From: Pseudomonas sp. KU43P
GTDB lineage: Bacteria; Pseudomonadota; Gammaproteobacteria; Pseudomonadales; Pseudomonadaceae
Assembly: GCF_033095865.1 (NCBI RefSeq)
Contig: NZ_AP019365.1
Location: forward strand, 1,151,501 to 1,215,500
DNA: 64,000 nucleotides
Reading direction: 5' to 3'
The notes beneath the pieces were generated by a model. It was not told the DNA's origin. It saw nothing but the letters and a program-made list of their open reading frames with translations, and did no database searches. A program made the translations under genes and the position numbers. This document shows positions 50,115 to 59,294 of the stretch, one piece after another (position 1 is the first letter of the stretch; every line of letters starts with the position of its first letter).

Positions 50115-53100
50115 TCAGTCTCTCTTGCCCTGCATGCTCGAAGCCCACTGCTCGCTCCGGCTATGCCCACTGGTACGCAGCAGCCCGAGATCCAGTGCGT
50201 TCTCCCCATCCGCCGCACCTTTGCCTTTGGCCATCTCTGCAATAGCGGTCCCCAGGTCCACCGGTGAATTGGACGCATCGATCGACACATCCCGACGGTA
50301 GTCGTTGCCGGTCAAGGCTTCCTGGGTCACGGCATTGGCATCGAGCGCAACCTCACCCTTCGCCGATTGCAGCTTCGCTCCCAACAGATGGGCATCACCC
50401 CCCACTTTCAGGTCGATGCCTTCACTGCCATTGAGCACGGTTTGCCGGGCCACGCTGTCGCGCTGCACATGCGATACATCCAGGCGCAAGGTCGGCGAGA
50501 AACCTGGGTCTGCCTTGCTCAAGGCGGCGCCTGCCTTTTCACTGACCTTGCCTCCCAGTGGCCCGGCCATGGCAGTGGCGGCATTGACGTAGCCCTGCGG
50601 GTTCTTTTCCTGGCTCAGGCGGGCGTCAGCCTTAACGCTCAGGGTATCGACACGGTCCTTGCGACTGGCAATGCGCAGGTTACCGTCGATTTCCCCTTGA
50701 ATGCGCCCGGCTTCCAGAGTTGCGCCCTCGATACGGGTATCACCGCGGCTTTTCAGGTCGATGCGTTCGGCGCGCAGGTTGCCGGCGTTCCAGGTGAGGT
50801 TGTCGCGCTTGTCCAGGTCGACCTGAACCCGGCCATGCAGGCCGCGGGTGTCGGTGCTGCCTTTGGCCAGGTTGAAGCCGGCGCCGGCGGTAATGCCAAG
50901 GTTGTCGCGGCGCTCGGCGTTGGACGAGGCCTCGATCAGCACGCCGCCGTTGGCGGCGTCGATGTCGATCTCCTGCGCGGTCGCCTGCAGGCCTTCCAGG
51001 TGCACGGCGATGTCCTCGCGAGCACGACTGCCGAGGGTCAGCTTGCCCGTGCTGTGGGCTTGTGCGTCGATGGCCTGGCGGGCGTCTTCGGTCTGCTTGC
51101 TGTGGTTGAAGTGGCCGCCGATGGCACCGCCTTGGCTGCTGCCGGTCTTCGCGGCCAACTCCATGCCGCCGCCCAGGCTGCCGCCGCTAGCCTGCTGGGT
51201 ATCGCTGGCAGCCTTGACGTGCAAGCGGCCGCCGCTCTGCACCTGCACATCGCCAACCTTGGCCTCGCGGCTGCCGATGCGAGTGCCTTCCAGCAGCATG
51301 TCGCCTGCGCTGGTCAGGCGCACGTCGCCTTTGGCATCGATGTGCCCCACCTGGGCTTTGGTCTGTGTGCTCTCTCGCTGGCTGTGGTCGAGGTAGCCAC
51401 GCATGTCGATACCCGTGCTGCCTGGGCGGTTGCCGAGCTTGGCCCAGGCATTGCCGTCGAGTTGACGAAGGGTTTGCTGAGCGTGGTCGGTGGCCTGGAT
51501 AAGCGCCAGGGTGCCAGCGCTCTGGATGACCACGTTGCCTTCACCGCCGTCGATGCGTGTGCCTTCGTAGCGCCCGTCGCTACCCAATTGCACCTGGATA
51601 CCCTGTTGCCCGTAGAGGCTGCCCGGCACCGCGGTGCTGGTGGATTCCTGCTTTTCCAGCGAACCGCCCTTGCCGGATGCGCGCCCGTTCACATCGTTGC
51701 CGGTGCTGGTATCCACCCGCAGATCACCGCCATAGGCCAGGCGCTGTACTGTGTTTTGCTGGGTGTTCTCGGCGGCGCGCTGGTGGTGTTGCTGGGCGTC
51801 GATCTGCAGCGTGCCGGCGTTGGCGCGCCAGGCAGTGCCGTGATCGTCGACGGTCTGGGCCTTGACTTCGACGTTGGCCCCAGACAGCTCGCTGACCTGG
51901 GCAAAGCCTCGGCGCTGGTTTTCCAGGCGCTTGAGGTGGTCGACGGTCATGTCGGCGCCGGCGCTGGGCGCCACCATGGCATCTTCGGGTGAGGCTTGTT
52001 GGAAGCGCGCTGCTTCTTCGCCCAGGACCAGCCGTTCGATCGGGCGGGTCAGGTCGCGGTACTCCAGGCTGGCACCGAGGCTGCCGGACCATTCGTTACG
52101 GCGCTCGTCACGTTCGTACGTATCCTGCAAGGCACGGTTCTCGATGCGTTCGGCGGTCACCTTGAGGGTCTTGCCTGCGGCCACCCGGGCGGCCTCGGTG
52201 ACCAGTTCTTCGGCGTTGAGCTTCAGGCCGCCACCGGCCTGCAAGTCAGTACGCTGCACCATGCTTTCTCTGTCGGACACCTCCTCGACCTTGTGATGGC
52301 CTTCGAACAGGCTGCCAAGCCGATCGATGCCGCCCGTCACCGTCAGGCCGCCACCGCTGCGGCTGGTCGTGGTGGACGAGGACTGCTCATTGCGTGTAGC
52401 GCCGAGGGTTATCTGCCTGCCCTGCATGCTCAGGTCGCCAGTACTGGCCTGTACCTTGGAGCCGTTCACCTGCAGATGGGCGCCGCTGTCCAGACCCACC
52501 GTCGCGCCCTTCAGCTCGCTGGCCACCTGCGATGTCTGGCGTTGTTTGCCGGTGCTGGTAGTCACGTCGTATGCCACACCGGCGGTGTACTGGCGGGATT
52601 CGGGTTTGCCGTCCTCGCCCTTCTGGGTCTGGCTGGCGCTGGCAGTGAAACCGCGCTGCTGGCTGCGGGTCTCGCTCTCATCGACCGACTGGGCGCTGTC
52701 GATCAGTACATCGCCTTTGGCCTCGACCTGCAGATGCCCGCCGGCCTCGACCTTGGACCCGCGGATACGCATCTCCTCGGCACTGGCCAGGCGCAAGTTG
52801 CTGGAAGAGCTGACGTCGCTGATCAGGACCTGCTGCTTGCGCTCTGAGCGTTCGCGGTCGTTGCCGATCAGGCCGAACAGTTTGCTGGTGCTGTCGCGCT
52901 CGGTGGACGTGGTGTTGCCGTGGTCCGCTTCAATCGCCAGCATGCCTTTTTCGCTGTAGAGCACCGAGTCTTTCTCGCCATGAACGGTACTGCCCTTGAT
53001 GCTCACCTGGTCAGCGGCCATGTTCAGTTTGCCACCCGCCGTGACGCTGCTGCCCACAACGCTCTGGCCTTGGGTGTCGTCCCCCTTGCGGTCAGCGAAG

Positions 53101-54641
53101 AAGGTGCCGGAGACCAGGTCGCCCCGGTAGTTACGGCGCGTGCCGTGTTCCTGCAAGACGGTGGTGCCGATGGTGGCCTGCTTCGCATTAATGCCCAGGT
53201 CGCTGCGGCTGTGCAGTTTGCTGCCTTGAACGGTGAGCTTGTCGTTGGCCTTGACCGTCATGCGCTCGGCCTCCAGCGTGCTGCCGTGGGCCGATTCTTT
53301 GTACTGGCTGATATCCGTGTCTCCACGCCACAAGTCTTTGCGGTGGCGTATCTGCTCTTCGATACGCTGGCTTCTCTTGCCAGCGGCAATGTCCAGGTTG
53401 GCGCCGCTGTCGAGTTTCAGCTCGCCTGCGGCTTTCACGTCGGCGGCTACCAGGCGCATGTCTGCGCCGGACTGCAGCACAATGTCGCCACTGCCTTGCA
53501 AGCGGGTACCGCGCAAGTCCTGGTCGGTGGTAGTGCGCTCGCGCTTGTAGGTCTCGCGGGTGACGAACAGGAACTTCTTGTTCCATTCGTCACGTTCGCG
53601 GGTGATGCGTTCGCGGCTGTCGGCATCGAGGGTGAGCTGCTTGCCTGCCTTGATCTCGATGCGTTCGGCCTTGCCGTCGACGGCCTTCAGCGTGAGGTCA
53701 TCGGCGGCGGTGAGGAGCAATGTGCCGCGCTCGGTGATCAGTTCGGCGGGCCGTTCGGCGTTGCCATTGACCTGCAGTGCGCCGGCTGATTGCAGGGTGA
53801 TGCCTTGATCGGCGTTGATCGGCGTTGCCCCCACGCGCACCCCGGCACCTTCGGCGGTGCTGACCACCCGAATGCGGCCGGCGCGCATGGCGCCGAACAG
53901 GTTGGCGTCGATGCTGCCTGGGGTACTCGGCAGGTGCTCGATGACCTGCCCATCGGCATAGCCGATGCGGTTACGGCCAACGGTAATGCCGAGGTCGTGC
54001 TTGGCCATGAGCAGCCCTTTGCTGTCCAGCTTTGGCGCGATCAGGTCCAGCGCGCCCTGGGTATTGGTCTGGCCGCCTGCGAGCACGTGCAGGGTGCCAT
54101 TGGCGTTGAGGGTATTGAGGCTTTTCAGCCGCTCCTCCTGCAATTGCGGCGTGCCGACCACGAACCCGGCACGGGTGGTGTTGATGAAGCTGCCACCGTT
54201 GAGTGTGATGCCGTTGGGGTTGGCCAGGATGTAGTCGGCCGGGCGACCGAAGATTTCCTGTGGGCCCTGGATCAGCGAGCTATTGCGGCTTACCACCTCG
54301 TTGAGGATGGTCGATGCGGCCTGACCCTGAAATTGCGGGTTGGCGGACAGTGCGCCGGCCAGTTGCGATTGCCCGGCCTGGGTAGCGTTGTTGAGCACTA
54401 CGCCAGGGGTGCCGACGTTGTAGTCGAGAAACTGGTTGTGTGACAGGCCGCTGCCGTTGGGCGCGACGATGTCGATGACCGGCACCCCGTGCGCATCGTT
54501 GATCACGGGCGTCCCCCCAGGGCCTTTGGCCGGTTGCAGGCCGCCCTGTGCCAACGCGGTAGTGGAACCGAGCAGGGCGAGGAAGATGGCCCAACGCAAG
54601 GTGTCGGGGCGGATAGACGGTATTTGCGAGAGTGTATGCAT
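50115..54641 (-). CDS. FhaB-like two-partner secretion exoprotein (TpsA), short form
   Basis: A 1508-residue secreted beta-helical adhesin-type protein. It has a signal peptide (about 31 residues, ending TTALA). The TPS secretion domain (about 35-280) carries SGLSHNQFLDYNV, VVLNN and the NPNGI motif (residues 141-145). The rest is long repetitive hemagglutinin-type sequence rich in G-x-L-x-L/I-x-A repeats. The protein stops at SMQGKRD, with no VENN motif, pretoxin domain, toxin tip or following immunity gene, so it is not a complete CdiA. It is either an adhesin or a shortened descendant of one. It lies 27 bases after its transporter gene. Confidence 0.82.
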   Translation of the reverse strand: MHTLSQIPSIRPDTLRWAIFLALLGSTTALAQGGLQPAKGPGGTPVINDAHGVPVIDIVAPNGSGLSHNQFLDYNVGTPGVVLNNATQAGQSQLAGALSANPQFQGQAASTILNEVVSRNSSLIQGPQEIFGRPADYILANPNGITLNGGSFINTTRAGFVVGTPQLQEERLKSLNTLNANGTLHVLAGGQTNTQGALDLIAPKLDSKGLLMAKHDLGITVGRNRIGYADGQVIEHLPSTPGSIDANLFGAMRAGRIRVVSTAEGAGVRVGATPINADQGITLQSAGALQVNGNAERPAELITERGTLLLTAADDLTLKAVDGKAERIEIKAGKQLTLDADSRERITRERDEWNKKFLFVTRETYKRERTTTDQDLRGTRLQGSGDIVLQSGADMRLVAADVKAAGELKLDSGANLDIAAGKRSQRIEEQIRHRKDLWRGDTDISQYKESAHGSTLEAERMTVKANDKLTVQGSKLHSRSDLGINAKQATIGTTVLQEHGTRRNYRGDLVSGTFFADRKGDDTQGQSVVGSSVTAGGKLNMAADQVSIKGSTVHGEKDSVLYSEKGMLAIEADHGNTTSTERDSTSKLFGLIGNDRERSERKQQVLISDVSSSSNLRLASAEEMRIRGSKVEAGGHLQVEAKGDVLIDSAQSVDESETRSQQRGFTASASQTQKGEDGKPESRQYTAGVAYDVTTSTGKQRQTSQVASELKGATVGLDSGAHLQVNGSKVQASTGDLSMQGRQITLGATRNEQSSSTTTSRSGGGLTVTGGIDRLGSLFEGHHKVEEVSDRESMVQRTDLQAGGGLKLNAEELVTEAARVAAGKTLKVTAERIENRALQDTYERDERRNEWSGSLGASLEYRDLTRPIERLVLGEEAARFQQASPEDAMVAPSAGADMTVDHLKRLENQRRGFAQVSELSGANVEVKAQTVDDHGTAWRANAGTLQIDAQQHHQRAAENTQQNTVQRLAYGGDLRVDTSTGNDVNGRASGKGGSLEKQESTSTAVPGSLYGQQGIQVQLGSDGRYEGTRIDGGEGNVVIQSAGTLALIQATDHAQQTLRQLDGNAWAKLGNRPGSTGIDMRGYLDHSQRESTQTKAQVGHIDAKGDVRLTSAGDMLLEGTRIGSREAKVGDVQVQSGGRLHVKAASDTQQASGGSLGGGMELAAKTGSSQGGAIGGHFNHSKQTEDARQAIDAQAHSTGKLTLGSRAREDIAVHLEGLQATAQEIDIDAANGGVLIEASSNAERRDNLGITAGAGFNLAKGSTDTRGLHGRVQVDLDKRDNLTWNAGNLRAERIDLKSRGDTRIEGATLEAGRIQGEIDGNLRIASRKDRVDTLSVKADARLSQEKNPQGYVNAATAMAGPLGGKVSEKAGAALSKADPGFSPTLRLDVSHVQRDSVARQTVLNGSEGIDLKVGGDAHLLGAKLQSAKGEVALDANAVTQEALTGNDYRRDVSIDASNSPVDLGTAIAEMAKGKGAADGENALDLGLLRTSGHSRSEQWASSMQGKRD

Positions 54642-54668
54642 GGTCTCGTTCTCTTTGTTGTGGGTGAA

Positions 54669-56336
54669 TCAGATGGACAGGGTCCACTCCAGCACCCAGA
54701 AACCGGGCTCCAGGGGCTGACGGGTGCGGTTGCTGGCCTGCAGGGCGCGCTGGTAGTCGAGGCGCAGGCGGTTGTAGGGCAGGGTCAGTTCGATACCAGC
54801 CGCCATGCCGGTCAGGTGCTGCGAGGCTTGGCTGCGGTCCTGGCGCAGCCAGCCACGGTCCAGGCCCAGGTACGGGCGGATTTGCACGGGGTGGGTCCAG
54901 GGCAGCGGCAGTGAGTGGCTGAACGTGTTGCGCCAGACGGCAGCGCTGGCGCCTGTGTAGGTGTGCTGACGAAAGCCGCGCACGCCCGAGTCGTCGCTGA
55001 GCAGCAGTTGTTCGACGGCGGGCAGGTCGTCGGCGCTGTATTGCAGGGCCAGCTCGCTCTGCCAGCGCCATGGCCACTGTGGCGGGCCCTGGCGCAGATG
55101 CAGCAGGCTGGCGCGGTACTTGCGAAAGTCCGGCCGTGGCGCACCTGCACGCGCAATCGGGCGGTCGGCACCGAGCCAGTCAGTGCCCTGGGCGACGCCG
55201 AGGTAGCCATTCCACAGCCCGGCATCCAGCCAGAGCAGGTTGAGGCCGGCTTCCACACTGCTCAAGGTCGGGCTCTGAATGGCCATCACAGCGCCGTTGG
55301 TGCGGTTGGTGAGCTGCTTGTGGTCGAGCCGGGCGCTGGCACTGAGCATGCCGTGCTGGTTGCGCCACAGCAGGCGCTCGACACTCATGCCCTGGTAGCT
55401 GCTGTCGCCGCTGCTCAGGTAGCGGCCTTGCGCGATGGGCGCGGCGTAACGCATCTGGCTGGCGTTGAGGCTGAAGGTCCAGGGGCCGTAGGGGATGCTG
55501 TAGTAGAGCGTTACACCTTGGCTGTGGCCGGGGGCGTCGAAGACCGTCTTGGCCAACGACAGGCGGAGGTCGCCGTTGTGGCCGAACGGGCTGTCTATGC
55601 CAAGGCCGAGGTTCATACGGTAGCGACCGGTCAGCTCGCTGCCACGGTTGTCGAAGTGGCTGTCGAGGTGCCAGCGTGATGCCACCTGGCGCCCCTGCAG
55701 CACGATGCGGGTACCGCCCTGCAGCTCGCCAGGCAGCAGGTTGGCGCTCAGCTCAAAGGCGCGCAGGCGGTTGAGCTGGTCCAGCCCTTGTTCGAGTTGT
55801 GGCAGGTACAGCGGCTGCCCTAGCAGGTCGGGGAATGCGCCTTCGAGCGAGAGGGGCAGGTCATCCGCCAGCTCGATCGACTCCACGAAGCCTTCGAGAA
55901 TGACGATGTCGAGCGGGGTGTTCGCTTGGGGAAGGTGGCGCAGGTAGGGGCGGCTGGCGGGGTAACCGGCCTCTACGTAATGTTGCGTGATGGCCTTCAA
56001 TAGGCGGTTGATATCGTCCACGCCCATGCAGGGTCGCAGCTGGTTGGCCACGGTGGGTTCCAGCTCTTGTGGGAGCACGCGCTGGTTGCCGGCCAGCCTT
56101 ACACCGCTGATTGCCAGGCAGCGATCGTGTTCAGGGGCGGTGGGGGCGGGGCTTTCGTCGGCGCTGGGCGAAGGCGCTCGTTGCCAGCGCTGCAACCGTT
56201 GTCGCTGTTCCAGCTGGCGCTGCGTCTGCTGCTGATCGCGTAACTGCTGGCTGGCAGGGTCGTCGGCCAGTGCCGGTAGCGCGGCCAGGCATGCCGCAAT
56301 GCAGCAGGCGGCGATGTGAAGCGATGGGAACGGCAT
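54669..56336 (-). CDS. FhaC/ShlB-like two-partner secretion transporter (TpsB)
   Basis: A 555-residue outer-membrane Omp85-superfamily transporter. It has a signal peptide (about 26 residues, ending LPALA), a Gln/Arg-rich N-terminal helix segment and two POTRA domains (about 75-230, starting CLAISGVRLAGNQ). A 16-strand barrel follows, with the conserved loop motif VRGFRQHTYTG in the position of VRGY. It exports the FhaB-like protein encoded directly behind it. Start ATG 56336 (MPFPSLHIA) follows GGGGTG; an upstream in-frame TTG at 56351 is less likely. Confidence 0.88.
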   Translation of the reverse strand: MPFPSLHIAACCIAACLAALPALADDPASQQLRDQQQTQRQLEQRQRLQRWQRAPSPSADESPAPTAPEHDRCLAISGVRLAGNQRVLPQELEPTVANQLRPCMGVDDINRLLKAITQHYVEAGYPASRPYLRHLPQANTPLDIVILEGFVESIELADDLPLSLEGAFPDLLGQPLYLPQLEQGLDQLNRLRAFELSANLLPGELQGGTRIVLQGRQVASRWHLDSHFDNRGSELTGRYRMNLGLGIDSPFGHNGDLRLSLAKTVFDAPGHSQGVTLYYSIPYGPWTFSLNASQMRYAAPIAQGRYLSSGDSSYQGMSVERLLWRNQHGMLSASARLDHKQLTNRTNGAVMAIQSPTLSSVEAGLNLLWLDAGLWNGYLGVAQGTDWLGADRPIARAGAPRPDFRKYRASLLHLRQGPPQWPWRWQSELALQYSADDLPAVEQLLLSDDSGVRGFRQHTYTGASAAVWRNTFSHSLPLPWTHPVQIRPYLGLDRGWLRQDRSQASQHLTGMAAGIELTLPYNRLRLDYQRALQASNRTRQPLEPGFWVLEWTLSI

Positions 56337-56416
56337 GGAAGCACCCCGCAAATGGCGTACGGCTCACGTACTTGTTTGCGTGGATGCTAAGAATTTGCCC
56401 ATCCGATTGGATGCAG

Positions 56417-56445
56417 TCCCGTGCCTACACTGGCGTAGGACGGGA
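56417..56445 (-). terminator. Hairpin between the L,D-transpeptidase and fhaC-like genes
   Basis: TCCCGT-(G)-CCTAC pairs with GTAGG-ACGGGA, an 11-bp stem with a single-base bulge and a 6-base loop. It lies about 50 bases past the transpeptidase stop and could terminate that gene or fold in the fhaC leader. Confidence 0.45.
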
Positions 56446-56496
56446 GTGGAACTGCGGTGCGAAAGCTCCTACAGCTTCAGTTGTAGCGACGGATTG

Positions 56497-57051
56497 TCAT
56501 GGCCGAATTTCGATCAACGTCCCATCCCGCACCAGATCCCAAACTTCCTGCATGTCGCGGTTGCGCATGGCGATGCAGCCGTCGGTCCAGTCGAGCGTGT
56601 GGAAGTACCACTCAGGGTAGTTGTCGTTGATCGGTGTGCCGTGAATCATGATCATGCTGCCGGCGCTCACGCCTTCGCGAGTGGCACGGGCGGCGTCGGT
56701 GATGTTCGGGTAGGTGATGTGCATGGCCAGGTTGAAGCGGTCGCTTTCCTTGCGCCAGTCGAGCCAGTACAGGCCCTCGGGCGTCTTCTTGTCGCCTTCG
56801 CGTTCCTTGGCGCCCTTGGGTTGCTTGCCCAGGGAAATGCGGTAGGTCTTGAGCGGTTCGCCACGGCTGATCAGTTGCAGGCGCCGCTCGGACTTGATCA
56901 CCAGTACCTTGTCGATCAGCGGTTGCATGGCCGCCTGCGATTGTGACTGTTGCGGCACGGGCGGTTGCGGCTTGCGAATGATGGTCTCGGTGAAGGCCGC
57001 CTGGGACACCGAGGTAACGCAAAGGCAGAAAAAGGCGAGCAACCAACGCAT
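56497..57051 (-). CDS. L,D-transpeptidase (YkuD family)
   Basis: A 184-residue periplasmic protein with an 18-19 residue signal peptide (ending VSQA). The YkuD domain covers about 46-184. The conserved His137 (IMIHGTP) and catalytic Cys159 (TDGCIAMRN) are present. The usual SHGC reads TDGC here, a variant seen in a subgroup of proteobacterial enzymes. It would form or remodel 3-3 peptidoglycan cross-links or anchor proteins to the wall. It is 21 bases downstream of the Nudix gene, on the same strand. Confidence 0.88.
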   Translation of the reverse strand: MRWLLAFFCLCVTSVSQAAFTETIIRKPQPPVPQQSQSQAAMQPLIDKVLVIKSERRLQLISRGEPLKTYRISLGKQPKGAKEREGDKKTPEGLYWLDWRKESDRFNLAMHITYPNITDAARATREGVSAGSMIMIHGTPINDNYPEWYFHTLDWTDGCIAMRNRDMQEVWDLVRDGTLIEIRP

Positions 57052-57072
57052 GAAACGGTATCCCTGAAGGCA

Positions 57073-57624
57073 TTAAGTAATGGGCGAAACGGTCATCGGT
57101 GGCAGGTATTCATGGCCCACGGGGTAGTGCTGCCCGATGCGGTCGCGATAATAGCATTCTAGTGTGCGTGTGACGGTCCGGAAAGCCAGGTGGTCCCACG
57201 GGATCTCGTGCTGCTCGAACAACCTCACCTCCAGGCTTTCGACGCCGGCAGCGAAGTTCAGGTCAGCCAGCTCGGCGCGGAAGAACACGTGCACCTGGTT
57301 GATGTGCGGTAAGTCGAACAACTGGTAGAGGGCCATCGAGCCTACCCGGGCACAGGCTTCCTCGACGGTTTCGCGACGGGCGGCCTGGTCCAGGGTTTCG
57401 CCGTTTTCCATGAAGCCGGCGGGCAGGGTCCAGAAGCCGCGGCGCGGTTCGATCGCACGGCGGCAGAGCAGCACTTGGCTGCCCCATGCAGGCAGCACCC
57501 CGGCAACGATGTTGGGGTTCTGGTAGTGGATGGTCTGACAATTATCGCAGACGTACCGCAGGCGGCTGTCGCCTTCGGGGATCCGCTGAATGACCGGCTG
57601 GCCGCACGCGCTGCAGAATTTCAT
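57073..57624 (-). CDS. Nudix hydrolase with N-terminal zinc ribbon
   Basis: A 183-residue cytoplasmic protein. The N-terminal zinc ribbon is CSAC (4-7) with CDNC (26-29). The Nudix box GFMENGETLDQAARRETVEEAC fits G-x5-E-x7-REVxEE with one substitution; it starts about residue 70. The layout resembles NudC-like and ADP-ribose or NADH pyrophosphatases, but it is shorter than NudC, so the nucleotide substrate is open. It diverges from a second Nudix gene. Confidence 0.88.
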   Translation of the reverse strand: MKFCSACGQPVIQRIPEGDSRLRYVCDNCQTIHYQNPNIVAGVLPAWGSQVLLCRRAIEPRRGFWTLPAGFMENGETLDQAARRETVEEACARVGSMALYQLFDLPHINQVHVFFRAELADLNFAAGVESLEVRLFEQHEIPWDHLAFRTVTRTLECYYRDRIGQHYPVGHEYLPPMTVSPIT

Positions 57625-57749
57625 GCTGTCTCCCTTTCGTTACGGCTATCTTGGCGCGTCAGGCAGTGGCGCCGCAAGCGTGCGGGGCTTGGGTGACGCG
57701 TGGCTTTTGGTGCATCATGCAGGGCAGGCCTTGGAAACGAGAGTGCGCA

Positions 57750-58349
57750 ATGCTGGACGAGCTACTTCGCCGAATGAGCAACCACCAACCGGCTTCGCTG
57801 GAAACCGACCGACGGTTCCCCGAAGCGGCGGTCCTTCTGCCCATTACTCGCAGCGAAGCGCCCGAACTGGTCTTGACCCTGCGTGCCAAGGGCTTGTCCA
57901 CCCACGGCGGCGAAGTCGCCTTCCCCGGAGGCCGACGCGATCCGGAAGACCCAGACTTGGTATTCACCGCCCTGCGCGAAGCCGAAGAAGAAATCGGCCT
58001 GCCGCCAGGCTTGGTGGAGGTTATCGGCCCGCTCAGTCCGTTGATTTCCCTGCATGGCCTGAAAGTGACGCCATTCGTCGGGATAATCCCCGATTTCGTC
58101 GAGTACCACGCCAATGATGCGGAGATCGCGGCAGTATTCACCGTGCCGCTGGAATTCTTTCGTCAGGACCCGCGTGACCACACCCACCGTATCGATTACC
58201 AGGGCCGCAGCTGGTACGTGCCCAGCTATCGCTATGGCGAATACAAGATCTGGGGGTTGTCGGCGATCATGATCGTCGAGCTGGTCAACCTGCTGTTCGA
58301 CGCCGGCATCAGCCTGCACCAGCCCCCCGAGCGCTACATAGAAATCTGA
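57750..58349 (+). CDS. CoA pyrophosphatase-type Nudix hydrolase (NudL/YeaB)
   Basis: A 199-residue Nudix protein with the UPF0035 extension that marks coenzyme-A pyrophosphatases: LVLTLRAKGLSTHGGEVAFP, then GGRRDPEDPDLVFTALREAE and EEIGL. Start ATG 57750 (MLDELLRRMSNHQP) is chosen over an upstream in-frame start because it gives the normal family length. It may trim CoA or acyl-CoA. It is followed by the gamma-carbonic-anhydrase gene. Confidence 0.87.
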   Translation: MLDELLRRMSNHQPASLETDRRFPEAAVLLPITRSEAPELVLTLRAKGLSTHGGEVAFPGGRRDPEDPDLVFTALREAEEEIGLPPGLVEVIGPLSPLISLHGLKVTPFVGIIPDFVEYHANDAEIAAVFTVPLEFFRQDPRDHTHRIDYQGRSWYVPSYRYGEYKIWGLSAIMIVELVNLLFDAGISLHQPPERYIEI

Positions 58350-58391
58350 GTGGGGCTCACCCCGCCGCCGTTGCTACCCTGAGGAGCGAAC

Positions 58392-58916
58392 ATGAAATAC
58401 CGCCTGGGCGACCTGCGGGTCGAATGCCATCCCACCAGCTGGGCCGCACCCAATGCCACGCTGATCGGCCGCGTGCGCCTGCAAGCCCGCGCCAGCGTGT
58501 GGTTCGGCGCAGTGCTGCGCGGCGACAACGAGCTGATCGACATCGGTGAAGACAGCAACGTGCAGGACGGTACGGTGATGCACACCGACATGGGCTCGCC
58601 GCTGACCCTGGGCAAGGGCGTGACCATTGGCCACAACGCCATGCTGCATGGCTGCAGCGTGGGCGATTACAGCCTGATCGGCATCAATGCAGTGATCCTC
58701 AATGGCGCGCGCATCGGCAAGCACTGCATCATCGGCGCCAACGCGCTGATCCCGGAGGGCAAGGAAATTCCCGATGGTTCGCTGGTGATGGGCTCGCCGG
58801 GCAAGGTGGTGCGCGAGCTGAACGAGCAGCAGAAGCGCCTGCTCGAGGCCAGCGCCGCGCACTACGTGCACAATGCCCAGCGCTATGCGCGAGAGCTGGT
58901 GGTTGACGATGAGTGA
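58392..58916 (+). CDS. Gamma-carbonic anhydrase family protein (YrdA-like)
   Basis: A 174-residue left-handed beta-helix protein of hexapeptide repeats ([29 protein letters not shown] and following). Zinc-ligand positions are represented by His573-type residues in MHTD and by [13 protein letters not shown]. Members are trimeric; many lack proven carbonic anhydrase activity. GAGG lies ten bases before the ATG. The stop overlaps the following DUF1289 gene by eight bases. Confidence 0.88.
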   Translation: MKYRLGDLRVECHPTSWAAPNATLIGRVRLQARASVWFGAVLRGDNELIDIGEDSNVQDGTVMHTDMGSPLTLGKGVTIGHNAMLHGCSVGDYSLIGINAVILNGARIGKHCIIGANALIPEGKEIPDGSLVMGSPGKVVRELNEQQKRLLEASAAHYVHNAQRYARELVVDDE

Positions 58917-59115
58917 AGGGGTCGTGGTCGAGCGGCCGGTGGCTTCGCCTTGCGTAAGCATCTGTGCGCTGGATGAGCAGGATGTCTGCACCGGGTGCCA
59001 GCGCACGGTGGCGGAGATCGGCCGTTGGGGGCGGATGGACAATACCGAGCGCCGGGCGGTGCTCAAGCTATGTCATGAGCGGGCGGTGGCGGCCGGGTTG
59101 ATCATGGGGCAGTGA
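58909..59115 (+). CDS. DUF1289 domain protein
   Basis: A 68-residue protein with four cysteines arranged [19 protein letters not shown], the DUF1289 signature, which could bind a metal or Fe-S cluster. The start ATG 58909 overlaps the gamma-carbonic-anhydrase stop. Family function is unknown. It is translationally coupled to its neighbour, so the two may act together. Confidence 0.85.
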   Translation: MSEGVVVERPVASPCVSICALDEQDVCTGCQRTVAEIGRWGRMDNTERRAVLKLCHERAVAAGLIMGQ

Positions 59116-59125
59116 GTGCGGTGTC

Positions 59126-59205
59126 GGCCTTATCGCCGGCAAGCCGGCTCCCACAGGGGTCACCACTCATTACCTTGTGGGAGCCGGCTTGCCGGCGATG
59201 AGGCC
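59126..59205. repeat. REP pair between the DUF1289 and VUT genes
   Basis: Canonical inverted REP units with GGCCTTATCGCC/GGCGATGAGGCC arms, ten bases after the DUF1289 stop. Confidence 0.85.
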
Positions 59206-59294
59206 AGTCGCAACAACACAAGGTCGTGCACCTGGCTGCCATTGACTCGAAAATCAAGTAATCTGTGCGGCTTGCCCGACGGTCCCATGCGCCC

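Noticed and set aside
50115-50400. A CdiA toxin tip and immunity gene at the 3' end of the FhaB-like gene
   Set aside because: No VENN or pretoxin motif and no small gene follows; the next gene is phoX after a hairpin.
45719-56336. A prophage, integron or insertion-sequence island
   Set aside because: No integrase, transposase, terminal repeats, tRNA or att-like duplication is visible. Only base composition of the HET-C gene hints at transfer.
59206-59294. preQ1 riboswitch before the VUT transporter gene
   Set aside because: The leader lacks the short C-rich stem-loop and A-rich tail of preQ1-I and shows no larger conserved fold by eye.
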